Shown: piece by piece, positions 12,360-23,940 of the stretch
How positions within the stretch are numbered: position 1 is the stretch's first letter
How the letters are laid out: the number at the start of each line of letters is the position of its first letter
Origin: Liolophura sinensis
Taxonomy: Eukaryota > Mollusca > Polyplacophora > Chitonida > Chitonidae
DNA length: 64,000 bases
Reading direction: 5' to 3'
Assembly: GCF_032854445.1 (NCBI RefSeq)
Contig: NC_088301.1
Span: forward strand, 52,377,187 to 52,441,186
The notes under the pieces: model-generated
Database searches by the model: none
The model's input: the letters and a program-made list of their open reading frames with translations, nothing else
What the model was told of the DNA's origin: nothing
Translations under genes and position numbers: made by a program

Positions 12360-12925
12360 GATAAGTGGTACTTGAACGTCGCTTTAGGTTGACAGCTTGG
12401 TACAAGAACGTCCTTTTTTGTTGACAGATTGCTTTATGAACGTCTCCTTTGGTTGACATCTCGTATATGAACGTCCGTTTTGGTTAACATCGGGCACAGG
12501 AACGTCTTTTTTGGTTTACAGCTGGTAGATGAACGTCTGTTATTGTTGACAGCTTGGTACATGAACGTCTGGTGTGGTTGACAGCTTGATACATGAACAT
12601 CTGTTTTAATTGACAGCTGGTACGTTAACGTCTGTTTTGGTTGACAGTTTGATACATGAACGTTTGTTTTGGGTGACAGTTTGATACATGAACGTCTGTT
12701 TTGGGTGACAGTTTGATACATGAAAGTTTGTTTTGGTTGACAGTTTGATACATGAACGTCTGTTTTGGTTGACAGTTTGATACATGAACGTCTGTTTTGG
12801 TTGACAGTTTGATACATGAACGTCTGTTTTGGGTGACAGCTTGATACATGAACGTCTGTTTTACTTTGACAGCTGTTACATGAACGTCTATTTTGATTGA
12901 CAACTTGCTACATGAACATGAGACT
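12360..12925. repeat. Minisatellite, about 32-bp unit (array unit 1)
   Basis: About 17 head-to-tail copies of a unit containing TACATGAACGTCTGTTTTGG and TTGACAG. The unit is not a multiple of three, which leaves long but meaningless minus-strand frames of the 'KTDVHVS' type. The array borders the broken gene copy 1. Confidence 0.9.
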
Positions 12926-13870
12926 CTATGTGCAAGAAAGACAGTCGGCATGCGGTTCATGAGTTTTCTTTCTTTTTCTTTTTGCCTCAAAAACTGTCTA
13001 CAAAATGTCTCATTATTGACAACTATCGTCTTTCCGGAAATGACGCTGTTCACTTCGGCTCCAGGACATTCGAGAAGACCAATGGTGTATGAAAATACAA
13101 TCGACAACTGGTCATTGTTGAGGTTAATGGAATGTTGCACTTTTTTTCTTTACGAATGACAACTATGTACCTTTGTGATAAAGCAAAGCATGCTGGATGG
13201 CTTTGCTTCCCTGTTCTGCGTCGTGCAGGTGCAGATAGACGCCCAGTTCTCCCGACCATGTTTCTTCAAGCCATGCTTACAAGGAAAGGCTGTCTATATG
13301 GATATGCCAATGCAGACATATTATTCGATGAAAGTCTGGCGTATTCATTGGAGTCTGTATTGTCCAGCAAGGTGCTGGAAGAAAGTGCTTTAGATGATCA
13401 GCCTTTGTTCGTAACTTCCCGAAGGACACGGGTCAAAAACGTGACACGCAGCGACGCTGTGGATCTTGTGGCTCTGCGGAAGAAATGTGAAGAGAAAGGC
13501 GTCATGGACACAGAATGGGCTGAAGATGTTTTCATAACTTCTTCAAATTTTCCTTGGATTACATTGCCGGATGTAGTCATAGGTTTAGCATCGTACGACA
13601 ACTGGTTAGTACTACGGGCGAACGAGTTAAGCAGGAGGACAGTAGATATATTCGAGACAACATTGGTTGTTCATCAGTCCACAGAAACGGATGATTTGGA
13701 CAGAGTTCGCAAAGTCGACTTTTATAACAGGAGACTCATAACAAACATGTATGGAGCGTATAATGATCAAAGAGGTAGACTTCTATGTACATATTTTATA
13801 AGCAACTAAAAAAGCCAAATGATGAAATAGTGTTTAGAGAGAGAGCGAGAGATGTACTGTGCACAAAGCA
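12916..13870 (+). pseudogene. Glycosyltransferase-like gene, copy 1 (broken)
   Basis: Near-identical to the intact copy at 19902-20999 from about 13040 on, but damaged. The part encoding the stem after the membrane anchor is inverted (about 12916-13040). The start codon and anchor region are missing, and roughly 20 further bases at the junction are lost. An extra base near 13124 and four extra bases near 13163 break the frame before the CDKAKH segment. A six-base in-frame insertion lies near 13380, and a stop after FISN ends the frame 22 codons early. The 3' half (about 13180-13806) is still open, including the ANADILFD and YDNWL segments. The intact 3' part suggests recent loss; the inversion and frameshifts argue against a functional enzyme. 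Confidence 0.75.
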
Positions 13871-16310
13871 TTAGAAATCACAGCTGAGCCATATGTAGCA
13901 CACAGACTTTCACCGTCAGAAAATGGAATTATAAGGCAACATCATAAGATACAGCCGGGTGAAGCGTTAACATTTTAAAGCATTTGTGGTGTTTAAGAAA
14001 GATTTTGTTTAACTGGGGGTAAAACGTACCATGGAAAAAGCGTCTTAATCACCAAAGTAAGTAATTTTTAAACAAACACCTCCATATTTTCTCATGTACA
14101 TATTTATAAAAAATAAATAAACAGTATGAAACAGGTACTATAAAACGAAAGGAATTTATGCACAAAAATTGAAAAGAATTTTTTTTAACTCCTCTGTTTT
14201 ATGGATTTTTGAATTTACGTCAAAGCTCGGATTCCGAAATATTCGGATATGACGTCATTCATAAACATTCTGGGGACGCGGGACCAGCATCGGTCCCCCA
14301 ATTGAGGTTTTACCGAATGAAAGTTGTTTTGATAACTATCACCGTTGACTTCACCACAACAGGCTACTTAATTTCCGGACTTACTGGTCGAAAGCCATTT
14401 TTACTCTCCAAGTACAGAACCAGAGAAGCTTATTGTACTTTTACAGGCTAAGCCAAAACATATAATCAGTATTAAGGAATAAAATCCAAGCGTTTCATGT
14501 AGCTTTTAAATCCGCAGCCGTGGCAGCGAGGGCTGAATTTGAGCACGTGACCTTGCATTTGTTTTGGTCTTAGCTTTCTGAACGAAGCGCTGATATTAGA
14601 GACATGTATGACAAGTTTGTCGAACTATGCCTAGTTACTGTAACTGTAACTGTGCACTGTTACTGTATTTTTTCAAACTTATTGCATGTTTGCAAGGTGT
14701 TAATTCCAGTATATTCTGATGGCATTCTGTGTAGACTGATAAAATGATAATTTTTGTGAAGCCATAAGATTAGCCAATCCAGCCAATGTGGTTTTGTCTC
14801 TAAAACCGTATTATAAATGTGCATAAATTGCACTGAAGGTTACTATTTCATGTCGGAAAAGTTTGAGGGATTAGGGTAGATAATGGGCAATGTTTTAGAC
14901 TAATGGGCAATGTTTTAGACTTATAATTCAGTCGGTCAAAGAAAACATACATGATATAACAAGGAATAAAAATGTGTAAACAAGATTTTAGAAAGAAACT
15001 ACGATAGTAGAGGGAACAGAGAAATGAAAAGTATCTTAATATTTTCTCTATATGTATAGTTCTACCATTCATTAGTATCTTATTAAAGGAAAAGAAGCAA
15101 AATGATAAAAAAAGATATATATCCAACGCATAGAAAATACACCAGACATTATACAGATCATTTTGGTTACAAATTATCCCAAAAAACAGTGTGAAATATT
15201 CCGTGGATATACAAGCATACACAAATTCAGTCAATACAGTTCACCATATATTGCCTCCGGCTTCCCGCCTCACATTGTCCAGTGCACCCCTGATCCACTC
15301 ACCAGGCCTTCACGCACATACACGGACATCGCCCAAACTTGTCAGGCCGGTTCTCAACTATCCGTGCGTAAAAACAGGTTATACACCGGTATAAAGGGTT
15401 GACTACAAATTATCCGGAAACGGACACCACGTTAACATGCAGATGACAACAATTGGCTTGCCCACATTAGGACATTTTTCAGTGAAAGTGACACCCAAAC
15501 TCAGCAACACTGTCAGATTTTAAACGATGATCATAACATACAAGGTGTGAATCCCCATACTTATACTGAACTGCCTATTACCAAGAGTGTGGGAAATATG
15601 GCCGTTTAACAAATTAAATGTTTTTTTTTTAATATTGCCTGCAAAAGTCGTTATTATGAACTATTTATGAAACTTGAATACACAGATAACTTCATTATTA
15701 CTTGTCCATAACATGTTTGTCAATATTATATTTCTTACAAATACCTGGTAAACAGAAATACACAAATTTTGTATACTTATGTCGAACAACAATTATTGTA
15801 TTCACAGAAGACTAATGGCGTTATGTCAGACCGCACTGAACTTCGGATCTGCAATGACTAAGGAGGATTACAAACTTATAACCTTGTGTATGCCTTATGG
15901 TTTCGCTTGAAAATACGTAAATTTGCTCAGTTGACTAGATTAATGTTCATTGGCCTTGCATATAAATTAAATTATGACAATCTACCAAAGGATGTTAATC
16001 TTGTCCACTGTGAAATTCTGCTGCAGATAATACTGATCGCATGACTGAGCAATTCAGCGTGTGAATTTTCAGATGTTTTCTTTGAAAAGGAAGGTCATTT
16101 TTATTTTTATTTTATTCACAAAGATACATTCTATTATTCAAATTTTATGAAGCCCTCTATATAAAAAGGTTATTTAGGGCGAGTGAAGTTCTGTGAAAAA
16201 TTGTTTTAAAAGTGTAAATATGCAAAGACATAGTACTAATAATAAACCAAAAAGGTACTCACATAATGACTTAGATGAAGAGAAAATTGATTTTAATTAA
16301 TTTAAATTGA

Positions 16311-16373
16311 GTGAGTGGGTGAGTGCTTAGTGTTTAGTCGCAGTTCACAAGTTTCAGTGATATGACCACGATG
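16311..16373 (-). mobile_element. SINE2 3'-tail insertion with target-site duplication
   Basis: 63 bp beginning GTGAGTGGGTGAGTGCTTAG, flanked by the 8-bp duplication TAAATTGA at 16303-16310 and 16374-16381. Array unit 1 (10840-10860) has the uninterrupted site, so it inserted after the duplication. The element points left and is heavily 5'-truncated. Confidence 0.75.
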
Positions 16374-18379
16374 TAAATTGAAAAATGGATACAGTTTCTA
16401 CAGAAATAATCAGTATGGTCCATAATGCCCATCGTATGTGCCTGTATTGAATTCAGAAAAAAAAACAGTTGATGTCACTATGGTAACAAAATGACGGTCG
16501 TGCATTTTGTAGGTTAGGCATTGCTCTATATACTTGGTTGTCTGTCTCGTGTGTTTACTGATTCACTGCCGTACTGGAGACCCAGAAAGGACAACATAAC
16601 CCATACAAACCCACAACTAGTTCAGCTTGTGACAAAAAGGGATCCACAACATCAGTCAATCCATGGAAAGGGCCCTGGTGCATGATTCGCTTGGGTAGTA
16701 GCTCCCCTTCACTTGTATGCCCCCCACCCCGCCAACAACTCAACCCACCCCATCCCAGCACCAACCCGCCTCACCCTTCTTTACCCGGCTCCTTTATAAT
16801 GCCGGCTACGGGTCTGGCATTCTGCCTTTAAATTCGACTTACGTGCAGCATCAGAGTTCCAGAGTTCATTAGTGATGATCAGAACACAAGCTTACCCTTC
16901 AGACAGTAATTGGAGCTAACCGGTAAACATTGGAAAATTGTAGGTAATTACGCGAGACACAGAGAGTGAGCTAAGTTACACTGAACAGGAAGCCCGTATT
17001 TGTGACAAACGTGAAGTCTACCGTGACAGTGCACAACCTGGCAGACACTATAGTAAATGCTAACTATACACAGGGGGAAGCCAACGCTACGGACAAAAGG
17101 TAAATGCGAGGGAATGATTTCTGTGTTTATCATACCTGTATACATCTTGTGTAGTTAGTCTATGAGTTAGCTATCTATCTCTTTGCCAGACGAGGGTTTC
17201 CGTGGAATCGAGCTTTTGCATTACCTTCAGTACAACGCGAAATCATCAGTGCAGCCTGGGTGGATGGACGACGATCGATTCATTTCTGATGGGGAAGGTA
17301 CCACGGTAACGTAAAGACATACGTGGGTTATGCTCGGCTTAAACAGTGTCCACGGGCCGGAGTGACACAATAGGACTCCGCACCGCCATTATGCCCACAT
17401 GCACATGCTTTATAGCGTTCTTGAAGGCCCCATTCTTGCAGTGTGTAATGGACAGTCTGAGAATTTCTCACCCTCTGGCGTGTAGCAGCATTCTTGGAAT
17501 GTTTATTGATCGAGCGTAACATCGGCGGAACGGACATTTCAAGAATACTGCTACACCAGTCGGGGAATGTTGACAGTGATTGGTTGCTATAATGGAGGTA
17601 AGGGCTGTGGTGCATCTAGAGATTTGCCCCATCTGATGTGGCAGCATTTTTAAAATGTCCACTCTGCGCATGCCTTCAGAAATGGACCTATCCACATTTA
17701 TTGAAACAAAGGTCTTCTCGAAATAAATCCACTTTAAAACATTTAACCAATGTTAGATGGGACTTTGAGGTCTTTGGATCAAATAACACGAGTAATATAC
17801 AGACAAAGCGGTTATGGTTTTAAGACTGTATCCCAGTTTTGGATATGTCCACTGCCATAGGAGCAAGAGCTGCATGGTCGATAAAATACTGCGGAGCGTG
17901 TAACAGGATATTGTTAGCCAGCCATGTTGATGTCCTCTATTAATTGGTGTAAAATATTTCAATGTCCGGACCAATTTGTGCCATATCCGGTTTGATTGAA
18001 TAGACGATAATGACTTAAAGCGAATTTGGCAATATTGTAGCTATAGGCAGAACATATTTAAACAAGGAGACGAGACAATGGTTTTCGATGCAATACTGAG
18101 AACAAAATGAAACAAGTCAAATGTCCAATTTTAAAATCAGCAAAGATAACGCACACTTCAGTTAATGCACGTTCATGTTTATAAAATGCAATGTACATGA
18201 TCTAAAATGAATGGTCGAAAACTAAAGGCCCGGTGACACCTTGACTGCACATCAGCCACATTATGGATGAAAAATACCAGAGCCAGGAAAGAGATATGGC
18301 TTTCGGATTCCTACTTCATATAAGTTTTTAGTTATTTGGTGATTTATGTTGAACGTTGTTTTGATAATTGGTCTTACGA

Positions 18380-19465
18380 TTACTGACTCGGAATGTCCGT
18401 TTTGGTCGATAACTGGTACATGAATGTTTCTTTTGGTTAACAGCTGGTACATGTACGTCTGTTTTGCTTTACAGCTGATACATGAACGTCTGTTTTGGTT
18501 GAAAGTTGCTACATGAACGTCTGTTTTGGTTGACATCATGCACATGAATGTCCGTTTTAATTAACAGCGGGTGCATGACCACACGTTTTAGTTGACACCT
18601 TAGTACATGAATGTCTGTTGTGGTTGACAGCTCGTACATAAATGTCCGTTTTAATTAACAGCGGGTGCATGACCACCCGTTTTAGTTGACACCTTAGTTC
18701 ATGAATGTCTGTTGTGGTTGACATCATGCACATAAATGTCCGTTTTAATTAACAGCGGGTGCATGACCACACGTTTTAGTTGACACCTTAGTACATGAAT
18801 GTCTGTTGTGGTTGACAGCTCGTACATAAATGTCCGTTTTAATTAACAGCGGGTGCATGACCACCCGTTTTAGTTGACACCTTAGTACATGAATGTCTGT
18901 TGTGGTTGACAGCTCGTACATAAATGTCCGTTTTAATTAACAGCGGGTGCATGACCACACGTTTTAGTTGACACCTTAGTACATGAATGTCTGTTGTGGT
19001 TGACAGCTCGTACATAAATGTCCGTTTTAATTAACAGCGGGTGCATGACCACCCGTTTTAGTTGACACCTTAGTTCATGAATGTCTGTTGTGGTTGACAG
19101 CTCGTACATAAATGTCCGTTTTAATTAACAGCGGGTGCATGACCACCCGTTTTAGTTGACACCTTAGTACATGAACGTCTGTTTTGGTTTACAGCTGGTA
19201 CATGGACGTCTGTTTTGGTTAATAGTTTGGTACACGAACATCCGCTTTAGTTGACAACTTGGTACATGAACGTTTGTTTTGGTTGAAAGCTTGGTACATG
19301 AACGTCTGTTTTGGTTGAGAACTGGTACATGAGCGTCTGTTTTGGTTGACAGCTGGTACATGAACGTCTGTTTTGGTTGACAGCTGTTACATGAACGTCT
19401 GTTTTGGTTGACAGCTGTTACATGAACGTCTGTTTTGGTTGACAGCTGTTACATGAACGTCTCAT
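18380..19465. repeat. Minisatellite with higher-order structure (array unit 2)
   Basis: About 31-32-bp monomers as in unit 1. Between 18551 and about 19200 they form seven copies of a 94-bp trimer: TCCGTTTTAATTAACAGCGG recurs at 18551, 18645, 18739, 18833, 18927, 19021 and 19115. Most trimers alternate CCACACG and CCACCCG, which suggests a 188-bp step. Simple monomers flank the block. The left edge (18330-18400) reads as a family D transposon end. Confidence 0.9.
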
Positions 19466-19559
19466 TGGACACCTAGATTTCAACATGAGAATGATAACAT
19501 CATTCCAGTGTGTACTCTTTTACATGAAGTGCACTTTTATAGCTCAAAATTGGGGCCTT

Positions 19560-19792
19560 CATAGTCCAGAGGCTTAGCACACCAGCAGGGCGGAAGGGCC
19601 CATGAGAATTTCATCAATGCGGTCGCTGTGAGTTTATGCTGGCTTCCTGTCCGGCTATACGTAGGATGGTCTGCCAGTACGTGGGATTGTCATGGGTATT
19701 TCCCGGGCTCTGCTCGATTTCCTGTCACCATAATGCTGTTGTACAAGTGAAATATTCTTGAATGCGGCGTAAAATACCAATCAAATAAATAT
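19560..19792 (+). mobile_element. SINE1 with degraded head, just upstream of the intact gene
   Basis: CATCAATGCGGTCGCTGTGA, GGATGGTCTGCCAG, ATAATGCTG, AAATATTCTTGAATGCGGCG and ATCAAATAAATA in SINE1 order. It ends 110 bp before the first ATG and is absent from array unit 1, so it may lie in the promoter or 5' UTR of the intact copy. Confidence 0.8.
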
Positions 19793-19901
19793 AATTCAAA
19801 GTACGAGATATGTCACATTTCTTACCTCTTATTATATACATTGTTTTTAGGGTCATCTTTCTACAGAGAACTCTGACGTATTGCTGTTTCTCACCTGAAG
19901 A

Positions 19902-20999
19902 ATGAAAGTCTGCCATCCCGTTGTGTTGCCTAATATTAAGGCCGCAATGAAGCGAAACCCAACCCTTGCCGCTGTCCTGATTTTCGTCCTATTCGCTGTA
20001 GCAAATTTGGCGGTGTACTGTTTTTATGATATTTCCGGAAAGACGATAGTTGTCAATAATGAGACATTTTGTAGACAGTTTTTGAGGCAAAAAGAAGAAG
20101 AAAGAAAACCCGTGAACCGTATGCAAACTGTGTTTCTTGGACCTAGCGTCTCTGAACCAAACCTCCGGTCGTGCGGCCTGACGCTGTTCACTTCGGCTCC
20201 AGGACATTCGAGAAGACCAATAGTGTATGAAAATACAATCGACAACTGGTCATTGTTGAGGAAATGGAATGTTACACTTATTTTCTTCACGGATGACAAC
20301 TACCTTTGTGATAAAGCAAAGCATGCTGGATGGCTATGCTGCCCTGTTCTGCGTCGTGCAGGTGCAGATAGACGCCCAGTTCTCCCGACCATGTTTCTTC
20401 AAGCCATGCTTACAAGGAAAGGCTGTCTATATGGATATGCCAATGCAGACATATTATTCGACGAAAGTCTGGCGTATTCATTGGAGTCTGTATTGTCCAG
20501 CAAAGTACTAAGTGCTTTAGATGATCAGCCTTTGTTCGTAACTTCCCGAAGGACACGGGTCAAAAACGTGACACGCAGCGACGCTGTGGATCTTGTGGCT
20601 CTGCGGAAGAAATGTGAAGAGAAAGGCGTCATGGACACAGAATGGGCTGAAGATGTTTTCATAACTTCTTCAAATTTTCCTTGGATTACATTGCCGGATA
20701 TAGTCATAGGTTTAGCATCGTACGACAACTGGTTAGTACTACGGGCGAACGAGTTAAGCAGGAGGACAGTAGATATATTCGAGACAACATTGGTTGTTCA
20801 TCAGTCCACAGAAACGGATGATTTGGACAGAGTTCGCAAAGACGACTTTTATAACAGGAGACTCATAACAAACATGTATGGAGCGTATAATGATCAAAGA
20901 GGTAGACTTCTATGTACATATTTTATAAGCCAGAAAAAGTCAAATGATGAAATAGTGTTTAGAGAGAGAGCAAGAGATGTATTGTGCACAAAGTATTAG
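19902..20999 (+). CDS. Type II membrane protein resembling a Golgi glycosyltransferase, intact copy 2
   Basis: Single uninterrupted frame of 365 residues. A second ATG at 19947 (residue 16, context GCCGCAATGA) gives a shorter cytosolic tail and is an equally good start. A single hydrophobic anchor spans about residues 20-42 (TLAAVLIFVLFAVANLAVYC), followed by a charged stem and a luminal domain from about residue 91. The luminal part reads like a nucleotide-sugar transferase fold: LTLFTSAPG strand, YENTIDNW, TLIFFTDD, and YANADILFD (about 169-177) in the place of a DxD-type metal-binding loop, then GLASYDNWLV (about 260-269). N-X-T/S sites occur near residues 53, 113 and 202. The substrate is unknown. 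It lies in a tandem array with two broken copies. An AG at a pyrimidine-rich stretch (about 19860) could end a 5' UTR intron. The family assignment is from remembered motif style, not a search. Confidence 0.75.
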   Translation: MKVCHPVVLPNIKAAMKRNPTLAAVLIFVLFAVANLAVYCFYDISGKTIVVNNETFCRQFLRQKEEERKPVNRMQTVFLGPSVSEPNLRSCGLTLFTSAPGHSRRPIVYENTIDNWSLLRKWNVTLIFFTDDNYLCDKAKHAGWLCCPVLRRAGADRRPVLPTMFLQAMLTRKGCLYGYANADILFDESLAYSLESVLSSKVLSALDDQPLFVTSRRTRVKNVTRSDAVDLVALRKKCEEKGVMDTEWAEDVFITSSNFPWITLPDIVIGLASYDNWLVLRANELSRRTVDIFETTLVVHQSTETDDLDRVRKDDFYNRRLITNMYGAYNDQRGRLLCTYFISQKKSNDEIVFRERARDVLCTKY

Positions 21000-21527
21000 A
21001 AATCATATAGCAGAGCCACCAGGAAATGAAATGGAACATTATAAGGTACAATCGGGTGAAGCTTTAACATTTTAAAGTGTTTTTGGTATTTAAGAAAGAT
21101 TTTGTTTAACTGAGGGTAAAACGTACCATGGAAAAAGCGTCTTAATCACCAAAGTAAGTAATTTTTACGCGAACATTTCCATATTTTCACGTGTACATAT
21201 TTATAAAAAATATATATATATTTTTTATGTTTCGTAATTCCTCTGTTTTATGAATTTTTGATTTTCCGTCAAAGCTCGGATTCCGAAATATTCAGAAATG
21301 ACGTAATCGATGAACATACTGGGAACCAGTATCGATCCCCCAATTGAGGTTTTACCGAATGAAAGTTGTTTTGATAACTATCACCGTTGACTTCACCACA
21401 ACAGGCTACTTAATTCCGGACTTACCGCTCGAACCCTAGAAAATTGCTGAAAGTCATTTTTATTCAGAACCAGAGAAGCTTATAGTACTTTTATAGTTTA
21501 AGCCGAAACATATAATCCGTATTAAGG

Positions 21528-21533
21528 AATAAA
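21528..21533 (+). promoter_or_regulatory. Candidate poly(A) signal of the intact gene
   Basis: AATAAA about 530 nt after the stop. The same context (ATTAAGGAATAAAA) is kept in array unit 1 near 14475. Distance makes it plausible, not certain. Confidence 0.35.
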
Positions 21534-22479
21534 AACCAAGCGTTTAATGTAGCTTATAAAGCCGCAGCCGTGGCAGCGAGGGCTGAATTCGAGCACGTGA
21601 CCTTGCGGTTGTTTTGGTCTTAGTTTTATGAACGAAGCGCTGATATTAAAGACTGGGTAGAAGATATTCAAAATGTTTTTCTGTAACCCGACAGAGGATT
21701 CTGGCCTCTTGTCTGAACTATCTCGCGACGCATACGAGATGTGTCTTACTTAACATCCCTATGGTGTCACTATAGTCTGTTTAACTTGTCGCATATTTCC
21801 AACTCTCTGTAATATCAGTGGTATTCACTGTGATAAAAATTACCTTTTTGTTCTCGACACGTAACACCACAAGTTCTACATTTTGATATCTCGGACTTCA
21901 ACTTCCTTATGAGGAAAATACAAGCAATTGTAGTACATCGTCTCACGGCAGTATGGTTTTAAGGCTGGATGCTAGGAAATTCTGTTGTAAAAAAAACAAT
22001 GTAGTCTATTCGCGGCGACAGTAGTATAGATTGTGATACTGCGTGCAGTTTGCTCTAACCGCATGTTGGTGCAGCTGTTGTAAAACAAATTACTCACTAC
22101 GCCCATTGTCCAAATGACACTTGTTTTTTTTTTAATAGTTATGACGTCACCCGTGGCAATGTGTTCTCTCTGAGTGAAGCCAAGATTCGCCAGGAGTTTA
22201 ACACTATGAATTAAAAGAAGTATTTAAACTCACACTTCAATCTGCGTAGCTCGTTGGTTGAAGGTTTAGCCCCGGAGACAAAGAATCGTTGAGAAAGAAC
22301 GTTCACACTAGAAAAGCACATCTCCCAAAGTGGCAAGCTATGATCGTCGCTGAATCCTGCACCTCACACACAAAGATCTATAAGCACCTGGCAACCGTAT
22401 CAGTTGGCTCATAATGTGTCCTTTTTTACTCCTAATGGAACTGTTACATGAGTTACGCTCGGAGCCTGACAATTATATT

Positions 22480-22506
22480 GGTGTGTGTGTGTGTGTGGGG
22501 GGGGGC
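22480..22506. repeat. (GT)n followed by a G run
   Basis: Short GT microsatellite ending in nine or more Gs. Confidence 0.85.
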
Positions 22507-23117
22507 TTTAACGTCAGAACTGTAATGTGAATTTAAATGGACACTTTCCAAGATAATGTCACTTTATGACTGACTAGTCTCACCGTAGTTGTGGGAATAA
22601 ATTTGGGGAGGGTTTATATATAATTATGAATGGTCTACGTATAAATTTGAAGATGGTTTAACGTATATCTGTCAAAAGGATGGTAGTGTCTTTGATTATT
22701 GTATCATGGCAAAAGACTTGTATATGACTTAACCATATCGATTTTGGGTCGACCAGTATCCAGATATGATAAAAAAGATATGTATCCATGGCATAGAAAA
22801 TACACCAGACATTATACAGATCATTTTGGTTACAAATTATCCCACAAACAGTGTGAAATATTCCGTGGATATATAAGGATACATAAACACAGTCAATACA
22901 GTTCACCGTTTATTGCCTTCTGGCTGCCTGCCTCAAACATTCCAGTCAACCTCTGGTCCACTGACCAGGCCTTCACATTCGTGCATGGACACTGCATACA
23001 CTTGACTGACCAGTTCTCAACTGTCCGTGCGTAAAAACAGGTTATACACCGGTATGATCACAAATTATTCGAAAACGGACACCACGTTAATAATCTCAAC
23101 TATTTGTTTTTTTTTTA

Positions 23118-23390
23118 GACCACATATCCCATATAACAATTCGCCGAAAGTATTCGGGCATAATTTTGTTTTAAACCACACATCCCATATCACAATTGTC
23201 GAAAGTATTCGGGCATAATTTTGTTTTAAACCACACATCCCATATCACAATTGTCGAAAGTATTCGGGCATAAATGTTTGTTTTAAAACAACACATCCCA
23301 TGTCACAATCGCCGAAAGTATTCGGGCATAATTTTTTTTAAACCACATACCCCCATATCACAATCGTCAAAAGTATTGGAGCATGAACAT
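23118..23390. repeat. Tandem repeat, 55-58-bp unit, five copies
   Basis: The block GAAAGTATTCGGGCATAA recurs with spacings of 55, 55 and 58 bp, each copy containing ACACATCCCATATCACAAT. The last copy is degraded. It sits where the minisatellite and gene 5' region would be in array unit 3. Confidence 0.9.
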
Positions 23391-23469
23391 TTTCAGTAAA
23401 ATTCAGTTAAATGAAAAAAATATTAAAGGACAAAATTCCCGTATTACAATGACACCACAAATGGTCAGG

Positions 23470-23940
23470 AAAAAAGAATTATCCTTGGCTATGCTTCCCT
23501 GTTCTGCCTCGTGCAGGTGCAGGTAACTGGCGGGTAGCGACGCTGTAGATCTTGTGGCTCTGCGCAAGAAGTGAAAGGCATCATGGACAGAGGTGATGTT
23601 TTCATAACTCTTTCAAATTTGCCTTGGATTACCTTGCCGGATATAGTCATAAGTGTAGCATTTTACGACAACTGGTTAGTACTACGTGCGAACGAGTTAA
23701 ACAGGAGCCCAGTAGATATATTCGAGACAACATTGACTGTTGATCAGTCCACAGAAACGGATGACTTGGACAGAGTTCGCAAAGACGGCTTTTATAATAG
23801 AACTCATTACAAGCATGTATGGAGCGTATAATGATCAAAGAGGTAGACTTCTATGCACACATTTTATGAGCCAAAGAAAGCCAAATGATGGAATAGTGTT
23901 TTGAGAACGAGCAAGAGATGTATTGTGTACAAATCATTAG
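23470..23940 (+). pseudogene. Glycosyltransferase-like gene, copy 3 (remnant)
   Basis: Begins abruptly inside the coding region (CCCTGTTCTGCCTCGTGCAG), then jumps over about 240 bp of the intact copy to GACGCTGTAGATC. A deletion in GCGCAAGAAGTGAAAGG breaks the frame. The 3' part remains open over 23571-23831 (ending before YGAYNDQ through another frameshift). No start and no anchor remain. It is the most diverged copy and clearly non-functional as an enzyme. Confidence 0.8.

Larger units (their letters stand above)
7980..15094. repeat. Segmental tandem array, unit 1
   Basis: First of at least three related units. Blocks at about 7985-8090, 8570-8660, 9200-9430, 9600-9750, 10520-11960, 11960-12300, the minisatellite, the glycosyltransferase-like copy and 13870-14620 reappear in the same order in later units. 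The best matches are 11750-12255 with 17328-17830 and 13040-13850 with 20180-20960. Copy spacing is 7.1 kb between the first two gene copies. Outer limits are approximate. Confidence 0.8.
15095..22100. repeat. Segmental tandem array, unit 2 (with the intact gene)
   Basis: Carries matches to unit 1 at 15480-15640 (unit 1: 9600-9760), 16060-16560 (10520-11040), 16560-17970 (11040-12320), the minisatellite, the gene and 21000-21660 (13870-14620). The segment 15095-15430 matches 22750-23060 in unit 3. Unit 2 holds insertions absent from unit 1: a 63-bp SINE2 tail at 16311 and a SINE1 at 19560. Confidence 0.8.

Noticed and set aside
12434-13140. Long minus-strand open frames of repeated KTDVHVS / NQNRRS type
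   Set aside because: They are translations of the 32-bp minisatellite and of the inverted gene segment; the unit length is not a multiple of three and several frames are open at once.
18551-19200. Regular 94-bp repeats resembling a CRISPR array
   Set aside because: No unique spacers between repeats; it is a eukaryotic higher-order minisatellite.
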